NCBI GenBank assembly: GCA_903925075.1
Contig: CAIYDQ010000214.1
Coordinates: 1-42,219 of the forward strand
Source of the DNA: an uncultured Geobacter sp.
GTDB lineage: Bacteria > Desulfobacterota > Desulfuromonadia > Geobacterales > Geobacteraceae
Direction: 5' to 3'
DNA: 42,219 bases
Part shown: positions 1-9,783 of the stretch, piece after piece
Layout of the letters: each line of letters begins with the position of its first letter
How positions within the stretch are numbered: position 1 is the stretch's first letter
Translations under genes and position numbers: made by a program
Notes under the pieces: generated by a model
The model's database searches: none
What the model was told of the DNA's origin: nothing
What the model saw: the letters and a program-made list of their open reading frames with translations, nothing else

Positions 1-204
1 CAGCGATCCTCACCGAGCGCGGCGGCAGCAGATAAAATTCAAACTGACGACCATGAGGAGGGGCGAGGCTGCAACCTCACTCCGACAAAGTGCCGTCCGC
101 TACCGTAAACCTTTGCCGGCCGGCGCCCCCTTGTGCTAGAGTGTGTGCCGATCACGCGTGCGATTAAATATCGAGAGAAGAAACCAGCCGGGGAGAAGCG
201 AGCA

Positions 205-816
205 ATGAGCAAAAACCTTAAAGAGCTGTACGTCGGCAGCCTTTCATACGATGCGACCGAATACGACCTGGAGAAACTGTTTTCCGTGTCCGGGACCGTC
301 ACCTCCATTCACCTGATAGTCGACCTGAAAACCGGAGAGTTCAAGGGTTGCGGCTACGTGAGGATGTCCACCGAGGCCGAAGCCAAAGACGCCATCGACT
401 CCCTCGACGGCGCCATGCTGATCGACCGCAGAATCACCGTTTCCCTGGCCAATCCGCAGAAGCAAAAGACGGCGGCTGGCGGCTACAAAGGGAAGGCGGG
501 CGTCGCGGCCAAGGGGGGCGAGACCCCGGCGCGGGCGGCGTCCGGCGGCAAACCGGCATCGGCCAAGCCGGCGGCCGCCAAAGGCGCTGCCAAACCTGCC
601 GCATCCAAAGCCGCAGCCAAACCGGCAGCGGCTAAAGCCGCAGCCAAGGCTGCTGGCAAGCCGGCAACAGACAAACCGACAGTGGGTAAGCAGGCGTCCT
701 CCAAACCGGCCGCAGCCAAAAAATCGGCGGAAAAACCTGCTGCAACGACTACCGCCCCTTCCAAGCCGAGCGCAGCGAAATCCTACTTTTCCAAAGGGAA
801 GAGCGGTAAGCGGTAA
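205..816 (+). CDS. RRM-domain RNA-binding protein with long Lys/Ala/Pro tail
   Basis: Predicted 203-residue cytoplasmic RNA-binding protein. One RNA recognition motif fills residues 1-85: RNP2 is LYVGSL (about 8-13) and RNP1 is KGCGYVRM (about 49-56). The aromatic at RNP1 position 3 is replaced by Cys, so RNA contact may differ from a standard RRM. From about residue 90 to the end the protein is low complexity, with repeated KPAAAK-like units, strongly basic and probably disordered, like histone H1-type tails. The ATG at 205 is preferred over the upstream one at 133 because GGGGAGAAG lies 6 nt before it. Small glycine- or lysine-tailed RRM proteins are common in cyanobacteria and deltaproteobacteria, with roles in RNA chaperoning or localisation. 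The target here is unknown. No operon partner is visible. Confidence 0.88.
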   Translation: MSKNLKELYVGSLSYDATEYDLEKLFSVSGTVTSIHLIVDLKTGEFKGCGYVRMSTEAEAKDAIDSLDGAMLIDRRITVSLANPQKQKTAAGGYKGKAGVAAKGGETPARAASGGKPASAKPAAAKGAAKPAASKAAAKPAAAKAAAKAAGKPATDKPTVGKQASSKPAAAKKSAEKPAATTTAPSKPSAAKSYFSKGKSGKR

Positions 817-832
817 GCCTCCCCCCTCCCAA

Positions 833-853
833 CCTCCCCCCGCTGGGGGGAGG
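833..853. repeat. GC-rich perfect hairpin between RRM gene and uvrC
   Basis: A 9-bp perfect inverted repeat with a GCT loop follows the RRM gene by 17 nt and is embedded in C-rich DNA. No T run follows, so it is a poor intrinsic terminator. It may be a degenerate member of the C-rich hairpin repeats seen at 21.8 and 23.6 kb. It could still slow transcription at the end of the RRM gene. Confidence 0.45.
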
Positions 854-913
854 AGCTAGTCCCCTCCCCTCTGCCCCTTCCCTTATTTTTCGCTTCCGTC
901 TATACTACCGCCC

Positions 914-2776
914 ATGATTACCCTCTCGATGGTCGACAACTTCCCTTCCGCTCCCGGCATCTACCTGATGAAGGCGACCGACGGCGCCATTATCTACGTC
1001 GGCAAGGCGCGCAACCTCAAGAAACGGGTGCGCAACTACGTGGCCGGCACCGGCGACACCCGCATCCACATCCGCTTCATGGTGCAACTGGTCGCCTCGG
1101 TGGAGTACATCGTCACCGACACCGAAAAAGAGGCGCTGATCCTCGAAAACACGCTGATCAAGCAGCACCACCCCAAATACAACATCAACCTGCGCGACGA
1201 CAAAACCTACTTCTCGCTGCGCATGGACATGAAGGAGCCGTTCCCGCGCCTCTCCATCGTGCGCAAGGTTCCCGCCGACGGCGCGCGCTACTTCGGCCCC
1301 TACTCGTCGGCCACCTCCGCCAAGGAGGTGCTGAAGCAGCTCTACAAGATCTTCCCGCTGCGCCACTACCCGCTGGCGACCTGCATGAGCCGCAAGCGCC
1401 CCTGCCTCTATTACCAGATCAAGCAATGCTCCGCCCCCTGCTGCGGCCTGATCACGGCCGCCGATTACGCGGCGCTCGCCGAGGGCGCGGCGCTCTTTCT
1501 GGAGGGTAAAAACACCGAGATCGCCAGGCTCTACCGCAGCCGGATGAACCTCGCCTCGCAGGATCTGCGCTACGAGGACGCGGCCCGCTACCGCGACCTG
1601 CTGCGCGCCATCGAGGTCACGGTGGAGCGGCAGAAGATGGTGGCGCGCGGCGGCGACTGCGACGTCTTCGGCCTGCATCGGGAGGGGGATCAGATGCAGA
1701 TCGCCCTGCTCCATATCCGCGGCGGCACCCTCACCGGCGGCCGCAGCTTCCTGTTCGCCTGGGAGATGGAGACCGAGGAGGGGCTGGCCTCCTTCCTGAA
1801 CGAATACTACGACCTGGACGCGCCGATCCCGCCGCAGATCCTTACCCAGGTGCCGATAGCGGAGCCGGCGGCGCTGGAGGAACTCCTCTCCGAGAAATCA
1901 GGGGAAAAGGTGACCATCAGCTCCCCGCAGCGCGGCCCCAAGCTGGAGATTGTCAAGCTTGCCGAGAAGAACGCCAAAAGCGCGGTGGAGGAGCGGCTCG
2001 CCAGGGAAAGCTCGTGCGCGAGCCTGCTGGGCGAGTTGGCCGAAAAGTTGAACCTCCCTCGGCCGCCCAAACGCATCGAGTGCTACGACATCTCCAACAT
2101 CCAGGGGGAGATGGCGGTGGGGAGCCGGGTGGTCTTCGTCGACGGCAAGGCCGAGCGCTCGCTCTACCGGCGTTATCGGATCAAGGGGGTGCTGCAGGCC
2201 GACGACTTCGCCATGATGCGCGAGGTGCTTTCGCGCCGCTTCCGGCCGGACAGCGAGGAGGAGCGGCCGGACCTGATCGTGGTGGACGGAGGGCTTGGAC
2301 AGCTGGGGGTGTTGAGCGGCGTGCTCGCGGAATTGGGCGTCGACGGGGTCGAGGCGGCGGGGCTCGCCAAGAGCCGGGTGGCCAGCGAGATGCAAAGCGA
2401 GGAGATCAGGCGCAGCGACGAGCGCGTCTTCCGCCCCGGGCGCAAGAACCCGATTTCGCTCAGGCAGAGTTCGGCGCCCCTGCTGCTGTTGGTGCGCATC
2501 CGCGACGAGGCCCACCGCTTCGCCATCGGCTACCACAAGACGGTGCGCAGCAAGACGCTGACCGCCTCCAAGCTCGACCTGGCGCCGGGGATCGGCGCCG
2601 CCAGGAAAAAGGCGCTGCTGACGCGGTTCGGAAGTCTGAAGGGGATACGGGAGGCGACGCTGGAGGAGCTGCGCTCTACGCAGGGGATGACCGAGAGCGC
2701 GGCCAAGGCGCTTTGGGAGCAGCTACAGGGAGAGAAGAGCGGCGAGCGGAAACCTCCACCAGAGGAGAATGGCTAG
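914..2776 (+). CDS. uvrC: UvrABC excinuclease subunit C
   Basis: Nucleotide excision repair nuclease that makes both incisions beside UvrB-bound lesions. The 620 residues match the family length. Order of domains: GIY-YIG nuclease (about 12-90, with GIYLM and IIYVGKARNLKKRVR); a four-Cys cluster (about 156-177, CMSRKRPC then KQCSAPC), which corresponds to the cysteines that ligate an Fe-S cluster in UvrC; a UVR motif that contacts UvrB (about 200-235); an RNase H-like second nuclease (ECYDISNIQG near 390 and DLIVVDGGLGQL near 455); and C-terminal helix-hairpin-helix motifs (about 555-610). The ATG at 914 has no clear Shine-Dalgarno; a second ATG at 929 would remove five residues. It appears monocistronic and is followed by a long palindromic repeat. 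Confidence 0.97.
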   Translation: MITLSMVDNFPSAPGIYLMKATDGAIIYVGKARNLKKRVRNYVAGTGDTRIHIRFMVQLVASVEYIVTDTEKEALILENTLIKQHHPKYNINLRDDKTYFSLRMDMKEPFPRLSIVRKVPADGARYFGPYSSATSAKEVLKQLYKIFPLRHYPLATCMSRKRPCLYYQIKQCSAPCCGLITAADYAALAEGAALFLEGKNTEIARLYRSRMNLASQDLRYEDAARYRDLLRAIEVTVERQKMVARGGDCDVFGLHREGDQMQIALLHIRGGTLTGGRSFLFAWEMETEEGLASFLNEYYDLDAPIPPQILTQVPIAEPAALEELLSEKSGEKVTISSPQRGPKLEIVKLAEKNAKSAVEERLARESSCASLLGELAEKLNLPRPPKRIECYDISNIQGEMAVGSRVVFVDGKAERSLYRRYRIKGVLQADDFAMMREVLSRRFRPDSEEERPDLIVVDGGLGQLGVLSGVLAELGVDGVEAAGLAKSRVASEMQSEEIRRSDERVFRPGRKNPISLRQSSAPLLLLVRIRDEAHRFAIGYHKTVRSKTLTASKLDLAPGIGAARKKALLTRFGSLKGIREATLEELRSTQGMTESAAKALWEQLQGEKSGERKPPPEENG

Positions 2777-2782
2777 TCCCGT

Positions 2783-2870
2783 AGGTCGCGTTGAGGCACG
2801 AAACGCGACATCGCGATCACGCCACCGTCGACAATGTCGCGTATCACGATGAAGCCGTTCAACGCGACCT
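2783..2870. repeat. REP-like nested palindrome between convergent uvrC and mglA
   Basis: Two nested perfect inverted repeats: outer arms AGGTCGCGTTGA (2783-2794) and TCAACGCGACCT (2859-2870), inner arms ACGCGACAT (2803-2811) and ATGTCGCGT (2834-2842). RNA from either strand could fold into one long hairpin. It lies between convergent genes and has no T run. That suits an extragenic palindromic element which may stabilise or end transcripts from both sides. Its nature as a dispersed genomic repeat is inferred, because no second copy lies in the window. Confidence 0.7.
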
Positions 2871-2918
2871 GCTAGATTCAGCCAGTTGGCGGATAGTCCG
2901 GTTCGAGCCGACCGGGCG

Positions 2919-3506
2919 CTAGCGCCCCTTCTTCAGGTCGAACAGGATCAGCTTGGCGATGGCCTTGAGCGTCTCGAAGACGCCGTCGCCGGTGGCGGCG
3001 CAGGCCTCGAAATCAGGGACCTTGGTGGGGTTCAACTCGCGCCGGAGTTCCTCGACGCTGACGATGCCGGGGAGATCGCGCTTGTTGTACTGGATCACGT
3101 AGGGGAGCTTGTCCAGGTCGTATCCCTGCTCGGTCAGGTTGATGCGCAGGTTGTCGGCGCTCTCCAGGTTGGCGTCCATCCGCTCCTCCTGGGAATCGGC
3201 GACGAAAACCACGCCGTCCACCCCTTTCAGGATCAGTTTGCGGGAGGCGTCGTAGAAGACCTGCCCCGGCACCGTGTAGAGATGGAAGCGCGTCTTGAAG
3301 CCGCGGATCTCGCCCAGCGCCAGCGGCAGGAAATCGAAGAACAGGGTGCGCTCGGTTTCCGTGGCCAGGCTGATCATCTTCCCCTTCGCTTCCGGGGCGG
3401 TTTTCTGGTAGACGAACTGCAGGTTGGTCGTCTTGCCGCACAGCCCCGGGCCGTAGTAGACGATCTTGCAGTTGATTTCCCGGGAAGCGTAGTTGATGAA
3501 GGACAT
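2919..3506 (-). CDS. mglA: MglA-type small Ras-like GTPase
   Basis: Bacterial Ras-superfamily GTPase of 195 residues, the usual MglA length. Motifs: P-loop GPGLCGKT at 19-26; a switch/G3 region with VPGQ at 79-82, where MglA proteins lack the Asp of the Ras DxxG; G4 NKRD at 141-144; G5-like AATGDG near the end. In Myxococcus, MglA-GTP sets cell polarity and the position of motility machinery, and the adjacent Roadblock protein MglB acts as its GAP. Here the partner gene is immediately upstream with a 20-nt gap, so the pair is one transcription unit. GAGGTGAT precedes the ATG. In Geobacter-type bacteria such pairs are probably linked to pili or polarity, but the exact process is inferred. Confidence 0.93.
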   Translation of the reverse strand: MSFINYASREINCKIVYYGPGLCGKTTNLQFVYQKTAPEAKGKMISLATETERTLFFDFLPLALGEIRGFKTRFHLYTVPGQVFYDASRKLILKGVDGVVFVADSQEERMDANLESADNLRINLTEQGYDLDKLPYVIQYNKRDLPGIVSVEELRRELNPTKVPDFEACAATGDGVFETLKAIAKLILFDLKKGR

Positions 3507-3526
3507 CCGAGATCACCTCATGATTT

Positions 3527-4018
3527 TCAGCTGAACAGGTTGTCGATGTCGTCGTCGGTGATCTCGGCGAAGGGGAATTCGCTCTCGCCGCTCTTCTCTT
3601 TTTCTTCGCTTTTTTGCAAAAGCCTGCCGAAGATGCCGGCCAACTCCTCGGAAGCCTTCTTCACCCGAAGCCGCACCAGCCCCAGCGACGACCGACTGTC
3701 GAACAACACCACCAGGATCACCCGTCCTGCGACGATGGAGATATGCAGGTTGTCCTTCTCCCCCTCGTGGAACAGGATGGAGAATTCCTTCTCGCCGATC
3801 AGTTTCGCCAGACCGCCGGTGGCCGCGATGTTGCCGGCGGTCAGGGAGGCGAGCGAGGTGGTGTCGAAGCGCTCCGTCTCGCCGCAACCGGTGATCAACT
3901 GGCCGTTCTTGTCCACCAGGAAGATCACCTTGGAGTTGGCCTCCCTGAGCAGCCTGTCGATAACGGCGTTTATCTGTTTGAATTCCTCGTCGTACATAAC
4001 CAACTGAGGACTCGCCAT
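3527..4018 (-). CDS. mglB: Roadblock/LC7-domain protein, MglB-like GAP partner
   Basis: 163 residues with one Roadblock/LC7 fold (about 8-130). The pattern IFLVDKNGQLITGCGE followed by LASLTAGNIAATGGLAKLIGE is typical of MglB. The C-terminal 30 residues are charged (Lys/Glu then Asp-rich) and probably flexible. MglB dimers act as GTPase-activating protein for MglA, and the next gene is an mglA homologue. AAGGAG lies 5-6 nt before the ATG, and a good sigma-70-type promoter is visible about 45 nt upstream of the start. It is the first gene of the pair. Residues for the GAP function were not checked individually, so the GAP role is by family and neighbour. Confidence 0.88.
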   Translation of the reverse strand: MASPQLVMYDEEFKQINAVIDRLLREANSKVIFLVDKNGQLITGCGETERFDTTSLASLTAGNIAATGGLAKLIGEKEFSILFHEGEKDNLHISIVAGRVILVVLFDSRSSLGLVRLRVKKASEELAGIFGRLLQKSEEKEKSGESEFPFAEITDDDIDNLFS

Positions 4019-4060
4019 GGATCTCTCCTTGAGCGGTGCTGGAATTTAAGGTGAGTCATA

Positions 4061-4089
4061 TTCATAACAGAAGCGCCGCGCCAATTCAA
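4061..4089 (-). promoter_or_regulatory. Sigma-70-like promoter for mglB-mglA
   Basis: On the minus strand: -35 TTGAAT (4084-4089), 17-nt spacer, -10 TATGAA (4061-4066). Four of six matches in each box with ideal spacing, ending 42 nt upstream of the mglB ATG. Predicted by eye only. Confidence 0.5.
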
Positions 4090-4124
4090 GCAGGCAGATC
4101 GAGGCCGCGGAGCCACCTTCATTG

Positions 4125-5534
4125 TCACACCCCGGCGATGCCGCGCGCAGCCTCCAAGAGCAGCGCCACCCGGGCCGGGTCTCCCGCCTCGCTGTACAGC
4201 CTCAGCACCGGCTCGGTCCCGGAGGGGCGGATCAGCAGCCAGGAGCCGTCCGCGAAAATGTATTTGAAACCGTCGCTGAAGTTGTGCTGCGCCACCTCGA
4301 AGCCGGCGATGCTGGCGATGCCGCCGGCGGAAAGCCGCTCCATGAGCTGTTTCTTGGCGTCGTTCTCGATCTGCAGGTCGATGCGGGCGTAATGGAAATG
4401 ACCGATCTCGTCCATGGTCTCCTCCAACAGCGCCCACAGCCCCTTGCCGCTCATGGCCATCGCCTCCAGCAAAAGGAGCGCCATCAGGATGCCGTCGCGC
4501 TCCGGGATATGCCCCTTCACGCCCAGGCCGCCGGACTCCTCGCCCCCCATCAGGATGTCGTGCTCCAGCATGGTCTCGCAGATGTGCTTGAAGCCGATCG
4601 GGGTCTCGTAGAGTTCCAGCCCGAACTTCTCCGCCAGGAGATCGATCATGCGGGTGGTGGAAACCGTCTTGACTACGCCGCCGCGCACCCCTTTCCTTTC
4701 GTAGAGGTGGCGCAAGAGCACCGTGAAGATCCGGTGCGACGAGAAGAACTCGCCACGCTCGTCGATGGCGCCGATGCGGTCCGCGTCCCCGTCCAGCGCG
4801 AGGCCCACCTGGAACTCGCCGCCGGCCACCAGGCCGGAGAGCTCGCCCAGGTGCTCGGCGATCGGTTCCGGCGGACGGCCGCCGAAAGACGGGTTCTCGG
4901 TGCCGTGGATCTCGGTGATGCCCGGGATCAACTGCGGCAGGAATCCGCAGCCGGCGCCGAACATCGGGTCCACCACCGCCTTGATGCCGGCCGAGCGGAT
5001 CAGCTCCAGATCGACGTAGCGGCCCAACTGGGCGAGGTAGGGGGTGGAGGCGTCGAAGAGCTGCACCAGTCCCGACTCCAGGGCCTCGGTCAGCGGCATG
5101 GCGAGCACCGGACGGGAGGCGGCCATGTTCTCGGCGACCATGCGCTCCAGGATCTTGGTGGTCGAGGGCCTGGCCGAACCGCCGAAGGCCTCCTTCACCT
5201 TGAAGCCGTTGTATCGGGGGGGGTTGTGGCTGGCGGTGATCATCACCCCGGCGCCGGCGCAGCGTTCGTGCACCGCCCAGGAAACGGCGGGCGTCGGCGC
5301 GTACCCCTCGGAGAGCCAGGACTTGATGCCGTTTCCGGCGGCGATGCCGGCGACCCGCTCGGCGAATTCGCGGGAGAGGAAGCGCCGGTCGTAGCCGATC
5401 ACCAGTCCCTTGGCCGCCAGTCCCTCCTTATGCAGGTAATCCATGGTCGCCTGAGCCACCAGCGAGAGGTTGTCAAAGGTGAAAGTATCGGCGATCACGC
5501 CGCGCCAGCCATCGGTACCGAATTGTATCTGCAA
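4125..5534 (-). CDS. Phosphoglucomutase/phosphomannomutase, alpha-D-phosphohexomutase family
   Basis: Interconverts hexose 1- and 6-phosphates for glycogen, cell-wall or polysaccharide sugar synthesis. About 469 residues with all four family loops: the phosphoserine loop TASHNPP (Ser near 102), the metal loop LDGDADRIG (near 250), the sugar-binding loop GGEESGG (near 330), and the phosphate-binding loop RPSGTEP near the C-terminus. GEESGG suits a glucose/mannose enzyme; the exact substrate cannot be told. Start: the longest frame begins with GTG at 5543, but GGAGGTG sits only 1-2 nt before it. TTG at 5534 has that same site about 8 nt upstream and gives a natural MQIQFGTDGWRG start, so it is preferred. 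It is transcribed alone, divergently from the cyclophilin gene. Confidence 0.93.
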   Translation of the reverse strand: MQIQFGTDGWRGVIADTFTFDNLSLVAQATMDYLHKEGLAAKGLVIGYDRRFLSREFAERVAGIAAGNGIKSWLSEGYAPTPAVSWAVHERCAGAGVMITASHNPPRYNGFKVKEAFGGSARPSTTKILERMVAENMAASRPVLAMPLTEALESGLVQLFDASTPYLAQLGRYVDLELIRSAGIKAVVDPMFGAGCGFLPQLIPGITEIHGTENPSFGGRPPEPIAEHLGELSGLVAGGEFQVGLALDGDADRIGAIDERGEFFSSHRIFTVLLRHLYERKGVRGGVVKTVSTTRMIDLLAEKFGLELYETPIGFKHICETMLEHDILMGGEESGGLGVKGHIPERDGILMALLLLEAMAMSGKGLWALLEETMDEIGHFHYARIDLQIENDAKKQLMERLSAGGIASIAGFEVAQHNFSDGFKYIFADGSWLLIRPSGTEPVLRLYSEAGDPARVALLLEAARGIAGV

Positions 5535-5571
5535 GTTGGGCACACCTCCGAAGGGGATTCAATAGCCGAAC

Positions 5572-5600
5572 ATTTTCCACTGTGTCGTTTAATCTGTCAA
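5572..5600 (-). promoter_or_regulatory. Promoter for the phosphohexomutase gene
   Basis: Minus strand: consensus -35 TTGACA (5595-5600), 17-nt spacer, -10-like GAAAAT (5572-5577, four of six). It lies 37 nt upstream of the preferred TTG start. It forms a back-to-back pair with the cyclophilin promoter at 5641. Confidence 0.55.
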
Positions 5601-5640
5601 CCTTTTGTTGCCCGGTTTGGCGCGCGGAGGCGCTGAGGGG

Positions 5641-5669
5641 TTGACCCGGCGGCGCTATTGGCTTATAAA
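5641..5669 (+). promoter_or_regulatory. Sigma-70 promoter for the secreted cyclophilin
   Basis: TTGACC (5641-5646), exactly 17 nt, TATAAA (5664-5669): five of six matches in each box. The predicted transcript start is near 5676, giving a leader of about 34 nt before the ATG at 5710. Confidence 0.7.
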
Positions 5670-5709
5670 CGTTCACGAAGACAATCAAACGACAAGGAGG
5701 ATGACGACA

Positions 5710-6282
5710 ATGTTTAAGAAATTAGCCTGCCTGCTGCTTGTAGGGCTCTGCCTCGCCGGGAGCGCTTTCGCGGCCGCGGCCAACCCGACGCTGGTCCTGG
5801 AGACGAGCATGGGGAACGTGAAGGTCGAGCTGTTCCAGAAAGAGGCACCCATCTCGGTGAAGAACTTCCTTGACTACGCGAAGAGCGGCTTTTTCAACGG
5901 GACCGTCTTCCATCGGGTCATTCCCGGCTTCATGATCCAGGGGGGCGGCTTCACCGCCGACCTGAGCCAGAAGCCGACCAAGGCTCCGATCAAAAACGAG
6001 GCCGCCAACGGGCTGAAGAACCAGCGTGGCACCCTCGCCATGGCGCGCACCAACGTGGTCGATTCCGCCACCGCGCAGTTCTTCATCAACGTAGCCGACA
6101 ACGAATTCCTGAACCATCGGGAGGGGGGACCCGGCGCGTACGGTTACGCCGTGTTCGGCAAGGTGATCTCGGGGATGGAGGTGGTGGACAAGATAGCCGC
6201 CACGCCGACCGGGATGCAGGGCGGCATGGGCGACGTGCCGATGACGCCGGTGGTGATCAAGAGCGTCAAGGTAGTGAAGTGA
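5710..6282 (+). CDS. Secreted cyclophilin-type peptidyl-prolyl isomerase
   Basis: 190-residue proline cis-trans isomerase exported to the periplasm. The first 21-22 residues are a Sec signal peptide (MFKK, hydrophobic core, AFA cleavage site). The mature part is one cyclophilin domain with the catalytic-loop signature [14 protein letters not shown] and the FFIN strand. The start is chosen at 5710: AAGGAGG ends at 5700, so the ATG at 5701 has no room for a ribosome while 5710 is 9 nt away. It resembles PpiA of Gram-negatives. Its own strong promoter and a strong terminator directly after the stop make it a single-gene unit. Client proteins are unknown; c-type cytochromes are plausible but unproven. 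Confidence 0.94.
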   Translation: MFKKLACLLLVGLCLAGSAFAAAANPTLVLETSMGNVKVELFQKEAPISVKNFLDYAKSGFFNGTVFHRVIPGFMIQGGGFTADLSQKPTKAPIKNEAANGLKNQRGTLAMARTNVVDSATAQFFINVADNEFLNHREGGPGAYGYAVFGKVISGMEVVDKIAATPTGMQGGMGDVPMTPVVIKSVKVVK

Positions 6283-6287
6283 AGTGT

Positions 6288-6317
6288 AAAGGGGCGCCGA
6301 GAGGCGCCCCTTTTTTT
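6288..6317. terminator. Intrinsic terminator after the cyclophilin gene, shared with def
   Basis: Perfect 8-bp GC stem (6291-6298 with 6303-6310), loop GAGA, seven T, and AAA on the other side. It ends the cyclophilin transcript strongly. The def stop codon overlaps the T run, so the hairpin also lies just after def on the minus strand, where only a short T stretch follows. Confidence 0.9.
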
Positions 6318-6822
6318 ATTTGTAGTTCTTCCTTCTAAACAACCCCGTTTTCAGCGAGCCGATCCGATCCAGGAACAGCATGCCGTCCAGATGGTCGATC
6401 TCGTGCTGGATGGCGACGGCCTCGAAACCGGTGGCGGTGAACTCCCGCGTCGCGCCGTCCGGCTCCCGGTAGCGCAGGGTCACCTCCGTGGCGCGCTCCA
6501 CGTCGCCGGTGTAATCCGGCACGCTCATGCACCCCTCGCGCATCACCGCGGAGCCGCTTTTAGCCAGGATCTCGGGGTTCACCATCAGCAACAGGCCGTG
6601 GTTGTTGTCCTTGCCGAGCCGGTTCTTGGAGACGTCGACCACGCAGGCCCTGAGCGAGACGCCGATCTGGGGCGCGGCGACCCCGACCGAGCCGGGGCCG
6701 GCGCGCATGCTGTCCACCAGATCCTCGATCACTTCCAGGATGCCGGCGTCGAAATCTTCGACCGGCGCGCAGGGGGTCTTCAGGATGGGGGCGGGGTAAA
6801 TGACGATAGTCTTAGCGGCCAT
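6316..6822 (-). CDS. def: Peptide deformylase
   Basis: Removes the formyl group from the N-terminal methionine of new proteins; cytoplasmic metal-dependent hydrolase. 168 residues with the three defining motifs: SVGVAAPQIG (45-54), EGCMS (96-100, metal-ligand Cys98) and HEIDH (140-144, two metal His and the catalytic Glu). The second motif reads EGCMS rather than the commoner EGCLS, a conservative change. It is the last gene of a leftward cluster and starts one base after the stop of the ACT-domain gene, so the two are translationally coupled. Confidence 0.97.
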   Translation of the reverse strand: MAAKTIVIYPAPILKTPCAPVEDFDAGILEVIEDLVDSMRAGPGSVGVAAPQIGVSLRACVVDVSKNRLGKDNNHGLLLMVNPEILAKSGSAVMREGCMSVPDYTGDVERATEVTLRYREPDGATREFTATGFEAVAIQHEIDHLDGMLFLDRIGSLKTGLFRRKNYK

Positions 6823-6823
6823 A

Positions 6824-7390
6824 TCAGAGCGAGACCGGCGTGATGAGACGCACCGAGATCTCCACGCTCAACTCCTTTTTCAGGTTTTCCAGCAGCTGCG
6901 AGGCGTCGTCGGCCGACATCCCCTGGGGAAGGGCCGCCTCCAGCATCAGCACGTACACCGGCTCCGTCTCCGAGCCGATCAGCTTGGTGTTGAGGTCGGT
7001 GATGTTCACGCCGCGGTCGGCGAGCTCGCGGGTGATGCGGTAGACGATCCCCGGCTTGTCCGAGCCGTAGACCGAGACCAGGCACAGCTCGCCCGCCGGT
7101 TCCCGGTAGAGGACCTCGTCGTCCTTCAACGTGCGGATGAAGGCGGAAAGCCCGTTGCCCGAGTTTTTGGCGGCGAACTCCGCCTCCAGCCTCTTCTTGG
7201 AAAAGGGCTTACCGTGGGAGACGATCAGGATCATGGCGAACTCCCCGCCCAGCATGGTGCAGCTGGAGTCCTCCACGTTGCACCCCAGCGCGTAAAGCAC
7301 CTCCGATGTGTCCGCCACGATGCCCGGCCGGTCCTTGCCGATGATGGTCACGGCGAAATGCGCCAGAGTCAACCTGCTGCCGTCGTTCAT
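6824..7390 (-). CDS. Tandem ACT-domain protein, GcvR-like
   Basis: 188-residue cytoplasmic protein made of two ACT domains. The first has VTIIGKDRPGIVADTSEVL (about 14-32) and the second VSVYGSDKPGIVYRITREL (about 106-124); both carry the DxPGI signature of the amino-acid binding loop. This arrangement is that of the glycine cleavage repressor GcvR and related amino-acid sensors without a DNA-binding domain. No enzyme domain is present. AGGAGG precedes the ATG. It lies between ftsK and def, which does not reveal a pathway. The ligand and partner are unknown. Confidence 0.85.
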   Translation of the reverse strand: MNDGSRLTLAHFAVTIIGKDRPGIVADTSEVLYALGCNVEDSSCTMLGGEFAMILIVSHGKPFSKKRLEAEFAAKNSGNGLSAFIRTLKDDEVLYREPAGELCLVSVYGSDKPGIVYRITRELADRGVNITDLNTKLIGSETEPVYVLMLEAALPQGMSADDASQLLENLKKELSVEISVRLITPVSL

Positions 7391-7412
7391 GCAACCTCCT
7401 AAAATGCGATCT

Positions 7413-7448
7413 GATCGGACCGATCCGACTGATCCGACCGATCGAGCC
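7413..7448. repeat. 9-bp tandem repeat (GATCCGACN type), 4 units
   Basis: Four contiguous 9-bp units (gatcggacc, gatccgact, gatccgacc, gatcgagcc) between ftsK and the ACT gene. Neighbouring units alternate between GTCC-like and GGAC-like forms, so the array is also partly self-complementary. It is related in period and core to the arrays at 11483, 13158 and 13680. Confidence 0.65.
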
Positions 7449-7453
7449 TCTGA

Positions 7454-9760
<2,307 letters not shown>

Positions 9761-9783
9761 AGATTACCTGTCAAGGGATACGA

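Noticed and set aside
2-139. Possible end of an upstream gene at the left edge
   Set aside because: One frame ends at a TAA near 33-35 and reads AILTERGGSR, which could be a gene's end, but ten residues are too few to support a call. The other open frame to 139 has no protein-like pattern.
133-204. Longer start for the RRM protein
   Set aside because: No ribosome site at 133, and the added residues are not part of an RRM; the site before 205 is clear.
4122-5636. 504-residue plus-strand ORF over the phosphohexomutase gene
   Set aside because: Antisense shadow of a gene with all catalytic motifs.
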